A stretch of 64,000 bases of DNA from Pomphorhynchus laevis (lineage: Eukaryota; Acanthocephala; Palaeacanthocephala; Echinorhynchida; Pomphorhynchidae). A program made the translations under genes and the position numbers. This document shows positions 46,663 through 58,871 of the stretch, piece after piece. Within the stretch, counting starts at the first letter, position 1. The number at the start of each line of letters is the position of its first letter. Location of the stretch: assembly GCA_012934845.2 (NCBI GenBank), contig WNNJ02001905.1:1-64000 (forward strand), read 5' to 3'. The notes beneath the pieces were generated by a model that saw nothing but the letters and a program-made list of their open reading frames with translations, was not told the DNA's origin and ran no database searches.

Positions 46663-49600
46663 CGTAAGGATTCACTTGATACTTGGCTAACAATGATATC
46701 ACCTTTCATTTTAAAGGTGTGAACTCTACGACCAACTAAAATTCTACGCATATCCTGGTTTCTTAATCCTTTATAGCCGTTAAATGAATTGAACAGATAA
46801 CTAGCTTTTCCAGAGTTTCTTATAATTAAGAATGCATTGTCGATTTTCTAAAAAAATATGTAAATCTCCCTTGTGTTAAAAGAAAAATAGAGAAAGCGTT
46901 GTATTAATGACTAATATTGTTATTATATTCAATATTAATAAATATTGTTTTGATAGAATACAATAAAATTGAAAAAATTCTATTTAATGTACAGCTAATT
47001 GTTGCTGATCAATATTTCATGATAAAATAAATGTATTAAGATAAGATTTATCACAATGAATAGCAGTCAACTTAGTTGAATAAAATCTGAAGAATAAAGA
47101 ACAAGGTATTTGCCATCATAAAACTTGTTTATTTCTGAGAATTATAGTTAAAAAATATTGATTTAGCCTTTGCTAAGACCGTCAATCAATCAAATCTTTT
47201 TAATTGCTCATCAGTTTTTTCTTGTAGCCCATTTAAACAGGTTATTGAGAAACACCATATTTACACATAAAATAGGCGGAATATGTCCCAAATCAATTTG
47301 ATGTCAATTTTATGTTAATTTTTTTCCTGCAAATATCATTAATATAGGTGTGTTTCAATGGGATATCATTATAAATATTGATATATAATATCAGTATTTA
47401 TGAAATGGGAAAATCATCATACTAGTAAACAAAATAGCAGTTTACGACAACCTATAAAATATAAAAGGACCTATTTACTATATAATAATATAAAATGAGT
47501 CATTATATTTAACCATTTGTTTTATAAAGTTTAGTTATTTTTTTGAATGTGTGATAAATTGAGCACTTATTCGTATGTACTCAGGGACATACAAGTCGCA
47601 CTGACTTATTGCTGGTGTAGTCTACTTTGATACAATTATTTTTTGTGAATAGTATATTATGATTTTACTTTTAAATTTAAACATTTAATTAATTTGATTA
47701 TTTTACGCATCATTTACCTTTATTGATTCTGGCTCGCATAGTAAATGACGTGTAAAGAAGCTTGTAACATTAATGTATTTTGGAGTTGATGCTACGTTTA
47801 AGATAACATCGCCTTTCAGAGTCAAATCTTTCCAATAATGAGATTCTTCCGTGTTAGCATCTTTGTCGTCAACGTCTTCATTCTCTGAATCCAAACTGTC
47901 ATGACCGTATTCATCACTATCTTTGTCGTTATTGTCATCACTATTGACTTTACTACAACTGCAAACAAAAGTTGTTTTACTCACAGTTATTTAGAAATAT
48001 ACCTGCTCTTTGTTTTATTGGAACCGCTTTTTGATTTATCATCGACATCTACATTCTTATCAGCAGAGTCAATAACTTTTTCTGGTTTAGCTATTCTATT
48101 TAGTTCACTGTGAAATTGTTCACTGATATCATATATTGTCTTAGCTGCATCTAGATCAGTTACTTTCAGATCAACCTTACACAAATATTCTTTAGCTGAA
48201 TAAAGATACATTTCACAAAATTCACATCGACTCTTGATCATCAACGAGAAGAGATAATCGTGTTGAGCCTACATTTTAATAGGACATTGTCAAAACGTTG
48301 CTCAACTACAAAATCAATGTAAAACATAAGAAATCCATAGCAATTCAAGTACTTTGGCTAACAATTTTCCTCTAGAAAGCCATTTTCATTTCAATGTGTG
48401 TAAAATAAGTATCTAATTTTTTATCTGCATCTAAGGCTCTTCGCAATAGTTGTTCAAACAGAAAATGAATTTAGAGCACATTCTTTGATATAGTTGATGA
48501 CTTACGCGACATCACCCAGCACAGTGTTATGTTCCGTGTAATGGTACTTGCAAGCATTTAATGAAATGAATACAGTGTATAGATTCACATTTTGGGGAAA
48601 CCTCCTTTATACTAGCGGTTAGCCCATATAGTCTTCCAGTCATAGCAACAACATCTAGTACAAAATGTTTAATATAATTTCTTTTTCGGTTATTTTAAAA
48701 ATTGAATTCAGTTAAAGTAAAAATAATACCTTGAAGACCATATATAGGAATTTATCACGTAAAAAATATTATTTAATCCAAGTTCGAAAATAGGGTGATT
48801 AATTTCGGCAGATTATAAGGAGAAGCACATAACAAGTCATCTTGTACATCTTCTTCAGTATATATTGCGGATTATTTTTTCTCCAAATATAAATCAAATT
48901 TGATGTAAAACCTGGTAGCCATCATTCTTCAGAATATTATAAATAATAGAGTCGTAATAAACTCACTGTAAGTGCAAATACCTAGTAAAGTTTGAAAATT
49001 CCGGATATTCTTCCCATGAATTATATTTGTTTCTCAATGTTTCCAGAAGTCAAGCAATAGATTCATCAATCTCCTAGTTATAGTGCTACAGACAAAGGTA
49101 TATTTGATATTTTCTTCGCAGACTCTACTACAAGGATTTCAGGACAAATATCTTTAGTACATGGTAAAATCAATTCTTTACCAATCGTAAATGCTTATTT
49201 AGACCTAGCAATACGATTTGCGACCAAGAATGAGGCCTTTAGGGCCTTTGCATTTGTAGATATATTTTTTCCGGATAAACTCTCTATGTCCTTTTTGTTT
49301 CTGCAGTAATCTTTTAAAAAAAAGCCAAAGGTTTATCTTCTAGCTACTGATGCTTTGTTCTTAAGTGACGAAGCATTTAACAGTTCTAATATATAACTTG
49401 TAAAATTCGCTTGTTTGGTTAATCATTAGATACAATTAGTAATTTGATGAATATCAATAATTGCACAAAAGCAAACAAAATAAAATACTTGTTATTTCTA
49501 TCGTATAAAATAATTGAATAAAAATATGTTACTTAAATTATACTTTTATCTCCATTAAGATACTGCGTTTATTGAAAATTTAAAATAAATGCTAATAACA

Positions 49601-52600
49601 AAATAATTAAAAATAAGACTCATACAGTTTCCCCAACTTCCTGATCTTCTGATTTTACTTCCAATACAATTAATGTTCTGCCTGGTAGCGATTCCACGTT
49701 CATATCGGCGGCTATCCGAAATGCTTTGTTTAAAGCTTGCTTGTGTACAACAAAATCATCATCGTTATGCCTATAAAATGATGTGTACAAAGATGTAAAT
49801 AAAGAATTATATTCCACCTTCTTTTCGTTCGTTGTTGTTTCTTCCTGCCACTGATGAATTTATCCCATGGCCGTTTCGTATCTATAAGGATTAATTCACA
49901 AGAAAATAATTTTAATATTTTGTTACAGCAACAACATATTAACGCGGCAAACCAACTGCTACAAACCTTTCAAATAAAACTGGAATGAATAATTAGATAA
50001 TTAACAATCAATGCATAGCATTATTTTATTATCAATAATTACATTCACATTAAACTACATTTACATTGATTATTACCTAATTGGGTATTAAGAGAACCTG
50101 AAAAACTATAAAACGGATTATGCAGAAGTAAGAAACCTCCGGGGATTAATAAGTACGGTGATAGCCAAGTCTGCTAGCCTCTGTCTGAGAGGAGCTCGGA
50201 CTTGCTTAAATTTTACTGCAAAATAAGATACTCTTGAAGAGATTATAAAAGAAAATAATGAACAGCGATTGTAGTTTTTAAATACAAAATTTTGTTGAAA
50301 AAAATTAAATTACCAATTATAATTATAATTGAATAAAATTGCAACAACGATGAAATCGGTTAAACAAATATATTACATGAAATGCAACACATAATAAGTG
50401 GTATTTTGTCCATATTCAGTTCCCCCAGCAACAGTTTTTCAACTCATAAATGCAAAAGATATATAGGATTTCAAATTGCTTCTGATAAATTGAAAAATTG
50501 GAAAATTTTGTTCTTTATCCGTCTATCACACTCTAAAGTCAACGTTACTTGTGCGATATCCACATTTATAGATTTGTATTTATGGCAAATCAAATTAAAT
50601 TTGTTATAATCTAATAACAAAGATAAATTAATAATCTTATTATTTTTATAAATAAATATTTCAATAAATAATATCTAATGTTGAACTAAAATTCAACCTT
50701 TAAATAAAAAAATATGAGGAAATTGAATTAATATGAGCTTCAATTATTTTGATAATTTAAAATCATTTAACATTATTTAAAATACATTCAATCCATAATA
50801 TTTGCACTAAGCGCTAACACATTTTAATTGACGTTTAATTTTAAAATTTTGGATAGTTATATTACAGTTGGCGTATGACCATTGTTTAGTCCATACACAA
50901 TCCTATTTGCAAAGTTGTTCAGATAAGATTGCAATTCGATTTTTAAGTTCCAGCGATTAATATCAGTGAGAACATGCCTGTCCAAGTCAAACGACCTTGC
51001 AGACCCATTGAGAACATCAAATCTTGCGTGTCGCATCACATATTTTATATATTACGGCATCGAGTGGTGATATTATACATTCGAGTTTTCTTCGTTGAGC
51101 CTCCCAAAATTCTTCGCGGGACGTATATTTTTCACTCCAGAGTTAGATGCATAATAAAACAAGAAATATACCAGATTCGAGCAATATATTCTCGCATGTG
51201 AATGTAAATCATTTTACAGGCAAGTTTAAATTATGTCAACATAACTTTTTAATATTATCCGTTACAAACTTTAATTCGTACTTTTTAACAAAAGCGTTTA
51301 TCGAAATGTACATATTGTATTTGCATTATCCATAAGTCGATCAACAGTAAACAGAATGATAATTCAGAAAAGTTAGAGCATTTGCAACAAATTATTTTGG
51401 AGTATAAGTATTCAATAGGTTTCTTAATTACTCGAAAAGCTTTGTAATTTTGTAACAAAGTGTAACTATAGTATTATAGCAGTAATGCTTACTAATAAAC
51501 TCGTAATGTCAGGGACTATGTAGTAGCAGATTTGAGCGAACGTTTTTCGACGTATGCATCTTTAATAATAATGCTCAATCATCCGTAAATCGCCACGCAT
51601 TATCAACGTTCAAATATGACGAGACACGTAAAATGGCTAAATACCGTGATAGGGTGTCATTGATAGAACATGCAAGATTTGAACCGTTGGTTTGCTCACG
51701 TACGGAGGAATCTGCAATGAAGCAAATCGTATGTTACAAACAATGTTTACACTAAGAGCAATGTCTACACAATTATCCCTTTCGTTCACATATTGTGCTA
51801 TTGAGATCAAGCGACGGATAAGTGATAAAATAACAGGGACATTGTCTACTTGTTTACGATCGCCCCGTTTTAAGATGCATTGTGCAGTTATATGCCGTTG
51901 TGATGCTGATCTGCATGGCTAATGATGAATTACCAATAAATGACAGAATTTATTATTGTAGAACAGTAACTTGTAAATTGAGTTTAATATATTTGTTTGT
52001 TATCGAAATTAAATAAAAATAAACTCGTTTTTATCAAATAACTATTTCTAAACAATTTTATAATATAATCATTTACATTTTATCAATCTTAATACTTACC
52101 AGCGCTACTTAGAGCATTGTACGCTGTCAAATACTCCATAGGAAATACCCTGGACTTTTTTATTTCTTTCTTAAAATTGAAACAAAATTCAAAACTTTGA
52201 AATAATTAGTGTAATAATTTCATTATTAGAAATAGAAATATTTTATAAATTTGAATTGTCAGAATACCAAATTAAGAAAAGTTATGTTCGTAGAGAAACA
52301 TTACAGACATAATATTTTACATATGCATAGGAGCCGCACGTAATTCCCGTGAATATCCCACGTTTAAAAAATGCATATACATTTTAATAATTAAACATTT
52401 ACATATAATCTTTTTTTTATTAATTATGTATAAATTAATTTAAAAAATGATTAATAATTAATTGAAAAACGAATAGATAAACAGTAGATACAGCTTGTTA
52501 TATAGTTAATATCATTATGTTTTATAATTTAACTATGTAGCTTATACTCTGACTTTATCGGGCTTGTTATATAACAATGTTAAAATAATATTTGAATTGG

Positions 52601-55600
52601 ATATTTTCATAATTGAAATTATAATCATTCACAAATGTGATACTGCGCTACGAATTTAACATGTTGTCGTGTTTAACATTTTAAAGTACAATTAAATGTA
52701 CAGTTTAAACTAAATGCCAATGTTTATATTACAAACAAAGTTTTTTATATGTTTTATACAATATTCGATAATTTGACATTAATTATAAATATGATTTTAA
52801 AGCATTTCTTTCAATAGATATTTTATTATCTACTGTAATAATTTAAATATAATCTATAAAAATTAACATTTAAATAAAATTCACAAAAGTCTACATATAC
52901 TATCTTGATTTCATTACTTTCCAAAGTGCATTTTATTTTATCATTATTATATATAATATTAAATAATTATATTTTATATTGTTTAAATTAAAAATAAGCG
53001 GTCTGTAATAACTTTGAGAATTTACACTGAATTCTGCTTTACTTATACAATATACGACTTTAATGCAGGTTATTACAGACATTTTAATTTTTCCAACTAA
53101 AAAGATGTATGAGCAATATTGAATTTGAGAGATTACTTAATGGGGCTTATGAAATTTAACATGGACTTTTTAACTTTAATTTCGCGTTTTATTATGTCAT
53201 ATACATAGAATATTGTGATGATTATAAATATAAGTTAATAGAACATTTACATTATCTACAATTTATCGATTTTTCTACGACTTTCAACGACAAGAAAATA
53301 TATTCCTAAATTAAGGTATAAACTCCTACCACCATTAGGACTAAAAATTTGTAATTATAATAAAGAATTAAAATCAATATGTAACGATAATATTAGAAAC
53401 ATAATGGAAACATAATGCAATTGTAAAGGTCTTAGTTTCGATAAAATAAATGAACAAATATGTACCCATAATCTAGAATTAATTGAAAATTGTGAATTAA
53501 GAAAGCTGCTATCGAAAGGGTATAAATATAGATTAAATAATAACAACGACAAAAATAAAATTTACATTTCGTTATATAATAACTTAAATGATTACTTTAG
53601 TAACCTGATTAATAGTGAAAGCTCGAATATATCTAAGATAAAAATTTGGAAAGATTTTATATTTGATAAAATTAAAAATAAAATTAAAAAAACAAACAAT
53701 TATAAAAGGAAAGATAAAATTAATAAAGATATGTATAAAGAACTTACTAAATTAAAGGATAACTATATAATAACAACTATTGATAAAGCTAGTAATAACT
53801 TTGTCTTAATTCTAATGATTTGAATGTAAATCCAACATATGAACGTAGTGAGTTGAGTTTAGAAACAATTATTACAAATCACTCTTCTATAACGGATAAA
53901 AAGGATATAAAGGTTGAATCAGATAATATAACTCTACCTATATTATATTGGAATCCAAAATTACATAAAAATCCAATAAAACCTAGGTTCATATGTAGTG
54001 CGTTTAAATGTACATTAAAACCACTTTCTGTCTATATGAATAAAATACTTAAAGTAATTAAAGCACACTTTAAAAAATATTGCAAGGTAATCGAAATTAA
54101 TACTGGTATAAAACACTATTTCAGTATTAATTCTACAAAAGAATTTTTAGAACAGACAAAAGGAATAAATTTTCAAAATATAAATACATACGATTTTAGT
54201 ACGCTTTATACAAATCTAGATTTAGTAGATATTAAAGAAGCGTAAGTAAAATTAATTAATCTTATATTCGGAAAAAGATATACATATATATGTTATAATA
54301 ATTATAACGCCTATCTAACAAAAATTAAACCATTAAGTAAATATAAATATATGGATAAAATTGAATTAATAGAATCCTTAAATATTTTGATAAATCAAAA
54401 TTATTTAAAAGTAGGGACATCTATATTTAGACAAGTTAAAGGTGTTCCAATGGGTGGTAATAGTAGCCCAATTATAGCTGACTTGTTTTTAAGCTTTATA
54501 GAACATGAATTTGTTCGTAACTGTGTAAAAACTAAATCTAAACAATATAAATATATAAAATATATGTTTCGATACATTGATGATATATGTGTATTTAATT
54601 CTAATAATTTTTATTCAATTAGTGAGCACATTTATCCAGAAAGCCTTATTCTTAACAAAACCAATATTAATGATAAAGAGGGTGTATATCTAGATATGAA
54701 CATTAAATTAACATTAGCTAAAACTACAAATTTATATCGTAAAGATGACATATTTAAATTTACAAGAAACATATTTTTGCATGAGCATTCATGCATACCA
54801 TATAATATAAAATATAATACATTAAATAATGAAATTTTAAGAATTGCAACAATATGTAATGATATTGGCTTTCTTCAAAATCATTTAAATAATTTAATAG
54901 ATACATATTTTAAACTTGGTTACCATAAAAATGAAATCAAATAGAAAATAGTAAAATATATAAATCAACACAATAATATAAAGAATAAATTTAAACTCTT
55001 AAGTGGCAAATTTTTATGGATGGATAATAAATAATATACTTTGTATTAGAATAAGATACTAAATAGTTTTATCAGAGGAAATACGTCCTTACCACGTATT
55101 TGGCCCCGCTGCTACGTTGGGTAGAGGAGATAGGGGCCGAAACTTGATAGCATAGCAGTTCCTCCTGATGACCTCTAATTCTTATTCTGAATACAACGTC
55201 TGTTATTTATTAGTCAATTCATAAAAATGACGTTTATTTTAAATTTAATTTTATTTTTATTTTTAACTTGATTTAAATTATAGAAAATCTAAAAACAATT
55301 ATTAATTTTATTATTTAATTATTAAATTTTGATTTAGCATTATTATGTTTTGTTTATTTTATAATTATATTAAATACGTAGACTCAGTTAGCTGATTTAA
55401 TTTATTCCTTTTGATTGCATACCCTGAACGGATTCTACTATTTAAAATCACAATAATAAATCTATAGCATGTTACAGTAAAATTTAAAAAAATGAATAAA
55501 TGAATATATAGCGTAATTATATGATTAGCTAACTATACATAATTAACGCAATTAGATAGCAAATATATTAATTTCTTAACGTTCATTTACTTACTGGATC

Positions 55601-58551
55601 AGTGATCTTCGTAATAACCATATTTGTATGCTTTTCTTCTAATTTACATTGACAAATATTCCTCAAGTTTTTCAATAATGCCACATAGGGAACTGCGTTA
55701 CTTTCTAAAAATACAGCTGTCCACAAATCCTTAATTTTTTTAATTTAATTATTTATCGATTTTATTTTAATGTTTTTTACTTTATTGAGAAATTTTGAAA
55801 TAAATGAAACAATAAAATAATAAATAATACAAATAAAGATAAATGAAAATATATTGAACTTTTGATATAACTATAAACATCATTTTATTTAACATTTCAT
55901 GAATTCAAAAGGATATACAAATGTGAAAATCAGCCTTTGAAATAATCTTAGAAAAATCTTAGTAATGATTTTTTGAATTATTTCAAAAATCATTTTAAAA
56001 ACGTCTTAGAGATAAAAATATATAATAAGGATTATTTGACAAAGCTATCAAATCTTTCAAAGAAAATATCAAATCATTTTACGAAGCTATTCAAACTTTT
56101 ATATCTATAAAACATTGCAATCATTTGACGACGCTGTCAAATATTATTGTCAATAATAAAAATAATGAATGTAAACGAATTGTACATTTACCACACGACA
56201 AGTAGCGTGCGATATTGACGCTTGCAACATATAAACAACTATTACTGTTCATCTAGCTGATTTATCTAGTTATTTACACAATAACAATAAATTTGTTATT
56301 TGTGGATTTTGCTGTACCCTAATATAACCTGTACCTATATATGTGACACAAATCCACTACAAATGAAAGAGTAAAATCAATATCAGTACAGTTTAAAAGG
56401 ATTCATCAGGAAGTATGAATAATCAACTCTTACCGTTGATTTATTCTGAAGTGATACTACCACCTTGTGATTCAAGGTGGTTGTTGAGGTTTGATTTCTC
56501 ATAATATCGGTATTATCGTAAATCTTCATTTATTTTCTCTTTTCAACTTTCAATCATCTATCGCCAAGATTCATCTCATTCATTTATTTCAATAAACGTG
56601 CCGATCTACTATCAAACCGTTCACTTTCTTATTTATCTTTAATTGCCTATTGTGATTTCAGCATCCGTCTAGATCACCCTTCTGATTCAATGAAACTTGA
56701 AGTCTTATATCCGAATTTAGCCTCCATTCACTAATCAACCTCCCTATGCATATTTTTGATAACCCTATTGTTATTATCGCTTTCCCAACAGTCTCATTGC
56801 ATATGCGTCATCTACAATCTCAGATCTGGTTTTTCCGATCATTTTATCATTTAACGACGCTGTCAAATATTATTGTCAATAATAAAAATAAAAAATGTAA
56901 ACGAATCCTAACTACCAATACAGATATCTACAAATCCTTAATGTTTTATAATTATTAATTTTATTATTTATCTAATTTGTTTTATTGTTTTTGCTTTATT
57001 AAGAAATTTTGAATTTCTAATCTTACCAAGCAAAACACTCCAACTTTCTTTTGTGTTTCCTTTTTCACTAACATACGTTTCCCATGTTAATATTGTATCA
57101 AATTTTATCCTTTTCCCAGCTTTGTTCTCATCGAATTCACCACTCAGTTTACTGCTGTAAAATTCTTGGATCGTTTGTGGGTATCTTTAAAGAAAATTGA
57201 TTATTAACGAATGCAACTATTTTGTTTAAATAGTAATGATTAATTAAAGTACTTTAGAATAGACATATGTCAATATAGTTTATTTAAAATTGAACTAAAT
57301 ATCGTTATAATGATATCATTTTAAACTTAACAACATTTTTGTTCAAAACAACGTTCTAATGCTAAAACGTTTCAATGTCAGCATTAACTCTTTGTTTTGT
57401 TGATCAATGTCTGAGCAGGTAATACTGTATGAATAGAGCACATTGCTACTGACGATCTGATCAGGTACGGATGCCACAACAAACATTTAATCAATATTTT
57501 GGATTTTATGTATTTTTTAAAAAATAGACTAAATTTCATATTACATTTTACACATATGATCCTTGTAAAAATGGATGCATAATAAATACAAAGTTTTATG
57601 AATTTAACTAACGTTTAAATTTGCAGTCAAATATAAAATATTCAAATATTAAAATCTAAATTAAATGTTGTTTAAATTACCGTTTTTCAAGAATTTTCAT
57701 AAGTCGTTCCCTATTGTCTTTCAAATGTAATAATTTTATCACTCGCTTTAACGTTATGTATTCCTAAAAATACTAAGTTTTAGAGCTTAACGAAAGTTTG
57801 TAAATTACGGATTTATTCGAGTCGTCAAGATACACTCGCTTGCTACGATATTTACCTGGAAAAAATAATTTTATGAAGGAACACGAATTTGTAGATTCAT
57901 ATAATAACAGCTTTTCTGATTTAACTTTAAATGCTTTGGATAATTTTCATTTTTTAAAGCACATATTGACGTAGAAAATTTTCTTTACACACAAAGAAGT
58001 AAATCATAAATTATTAATCAATAATATTATTAATTAATAATTATATTATAAATTTTCCTAAATGTATTAACCATTATAGCTTGTAAATTAATTATATATA
58101 AATTAATCTGTATACAATATTTTTTAAGTTATTCAATTACGCTATCAATACATGGCCAAAGCTTTATTCGACAAAATAAAATAAACAGAACAACTTGGCT
58201 TAAGTGAGTAAAGTAAGTTCTTGTGGCCAACAACTTTATAAAAATAAATTTCTTCAGAAACGTCAGCATTCAAATGCAAAAACGATGTCCTGATTAGTCA
58301 CATTATTAATTAGAACAGACACATATTTGTTAAAAAATCAAACATACAAACTACCTTAAAATATGAAATGTCATTAAAGTTTTCAAACATTTTAAATCAA
58401 ATTAATTTTATATAAATACTAATCAATATAATAATTCAACATTATCAATTTAATGTAATAACTTACGAAGTTGAAAATCGCTGAAAGCATATATTTTGTT
58501 CGCGAAACAGGGCCGCACTTTCTTAGGGATGTAATTGATATTCGTACGACT
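46663..58551 (-). CDS. TEP1: TEP1-like protein, copy B, upstream exons (TROVE domain)
   Basis: Twelve exons with GT-AG borders and consistent phases: 58551-58467, 57855-57809, 57763-57681, 57184-57027, 55716-55595, 52169-52100, 50215-50137, 49850-49818 (49881 is an alternative acceptor), 49770-49626, 48268-48003, 47958-47718, 46847-46663. Products in order include KVRPCFANKIYAFSDFQL, ITLKRVIKLLHLKDNRERL, NKAGKRIKFDTILTWE, VPYVALLKNLRNI, SRVFPMEYLTAYNALSSA, VRAPLRQRLADLAI, ALNKAFRIAADMNVESLPGR, SLMIKSRCEFCEMYLYSAKE and RRVHTFKMKGDIIV. These follow human TEP1 as I remember it, segment by segment (FPFRFLNAHDAIDALEAQL, LPLLPGRT, RRVQYL). An acidic Asp/Glu-rich insert in exon 47958-47718 is a local novelty. 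The N terminus, including the first TROVE helices, was not found. Introns are 44-60 bp or swollen by PLE, hAT and LINE insertions. The last exon ends with CG and joins exon 39085 in phase. Confidence 0.85.
46848..47717. other. TEP1 copy B intron, no gene seen
   Basis: 870-bp AT-rich intron between exons 47718 and 46847, with donor AAAG/GTAAAT and acceptor TTTTTTTAG. No recognised element inside. Confidence 0.6.
49168..49378 (-). mobile_element. hAT transposase fragment in a TEP1 intron
   Basis: About 210 bp nearly repeats 45729-45940 of the hAT element, covering the ASFLVANRIARSK region and GTAAATGCTTATTTAGACCT. It lies in the same orientation, inside the 1.36-kb intron 48269-49625. No ends of the transposon are present, so this is a piece copied or left by recombination rather than a full insertion. 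Confidence 0.85.
50216..52099. other. TEP1 copy B intron holding unassigned coding-like frames
   Basis: 1.9-kb intron. Open stretches on the - strand at 51039-50857 (LDRHVLTDINRWNLKIELQS) and about 51150-51000 in another frame (EEFWEAQRRKLECIISPLD), and at about 51880-51560 (ILSLIRRLISIAQYVN, then CNIRFAS), look more coding-like than their surroundings. None continues the TEP1 exon chain in phase. The last resembles the first TROVE helices weakly but is in the wrong order for copy B. No function assigned. Confidence 0.4.
52170..53287. other. TEP1 copy B intron left of a PLE insertion, no gene seen
   Basis: Very AT-rich intronic DNA between exon 52169-52100 and the PLE. No coding frame or recognisable repeat. 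Confidence 0.5.
53288..55400 (+). mobile_element. Penelope-like element, RT core and tail, antisense in a TEP1 intron
   Basis: 5'-truncated: starts at AAAATATATTCCTAAATTAAGG, so the GIY-YIG part is absent. Then the linker (CNCKGLSFDKINEQICTHN), the RT in two frames: 53820-54245 (PILYWNPKLHKNPIKPRFIC, TYDFSTLYTNLDL) and 54351-54944 (VPMGGNSSPIIADLF, the catalytic RYIDDICVFN, then IATICNDIGFLQNHLNN), and the 3' tail to about 55400 (GACTCAGTTAGCTGATTT). Broken in a few places; otherwise close to the copies at 24.6 and 58.9 kb. It lies opposite to TEP1 copy B within the intron 52170-55594. Confidence 0.85.
55073..55171 (+). other. Structured PLE 3' tail element, copy 2
   Basis: CAGAGGAA (55073-55080) can pair with TTCCTC-C-TG (55159-55167); AAATACGT (55079-55086) with ACGTATTT (55094-55101); GGCCCC (55102-55107) with GGGGCC (55133-55138); CTGCTACG (55109-55116) with CATAGCAG (55151-55158, one mismatch). 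The last two are interleaved, as in an H-type pseudoknot. Compared with the other copies, one G-C pair replaces an A-T pair in the first hairpin, which is a compensatory change. Confidence 0.6.
55717..57026. repeat. TEP1 copy B intron with internal duplications
   Basis: A unit containing GACGCTGTCAAATATTATTG and TCAATAATAAAAATAA occurs at 56121-56188 and again at 56850-56912. A second one, ACAAATCCTTAAT followed by TTTATTAAGAAATTTTGAA-like sequence, occurs at 55720-55810 (touching the exon edge) and 56930-57015. The intron may have grown by a segmental duplication or an insertion flanked by duplicated intron sequence. No gene seen. Confidence 0.65.
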
Positions 58552-58871
58552 CTATAGAAACCATGAAAATTTATGGAATACAAGTTCGATATAAAATTTG
58601 TAGCTATCAAAAAGCCCAAATCACAATTAGATATTTTAACTTTCATATTTTACTATAAACAGATATCGTAAGAAACGATAGCAATCCATTTAGAGTGAAT
58701 ACTTTCTAAATCAGATTTTAAACATTGAACTTTCTGATTTCTATATATAGTAAAAAAACTTCAATTTGTTAAAATTAAAGAACTCCCGAATTTTAAAAAA
58801 TCTAAGCAATAAAATATTAAAACAATTCATATTTCGTTATATTACGAAAATTTATTTGTAACTATTTAGCT
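58552..58871. other. Region upstream of the first identified TEP1 copy B exon
   Basis: The - strand frame at about 58646-58571 (CDLGFLIATNFISNLYS) could be part of the preceding TEP1 exon, where human TEP1 has LPSDWIQVAELY, but I could not find a splice donor that keeps phase. Further right the PLE begins. Any more 5' exon would have to lie beyond it or outside the window. Confidence 0.35.

Noticed and set aside
51560-51880. First TROVE exon of TEP1 copy B
   Set aside because: It lies downstream of exons that should follow it, and its continuation does not match; kept only as an unexplained frame.
55139-55171. Hammerhead ribozyme in the PLE tail (GAAAC and CTGATGA are both present, as known from other PLEs)
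   Set aside because: The two core strings occur in reverse order, and the bases flanking them cannot pair to form stem II; no circularly permuted fold could be assembled by eye.
55716-55729. Acceptor at 55730 for the TEP1 exon ending at 55595
   Set aside because: It reads well (DLWTAVFLE) but breaks phase with exon 57184-57027; the acceptor giving start 55716 keeps phase and still matches TEP1.
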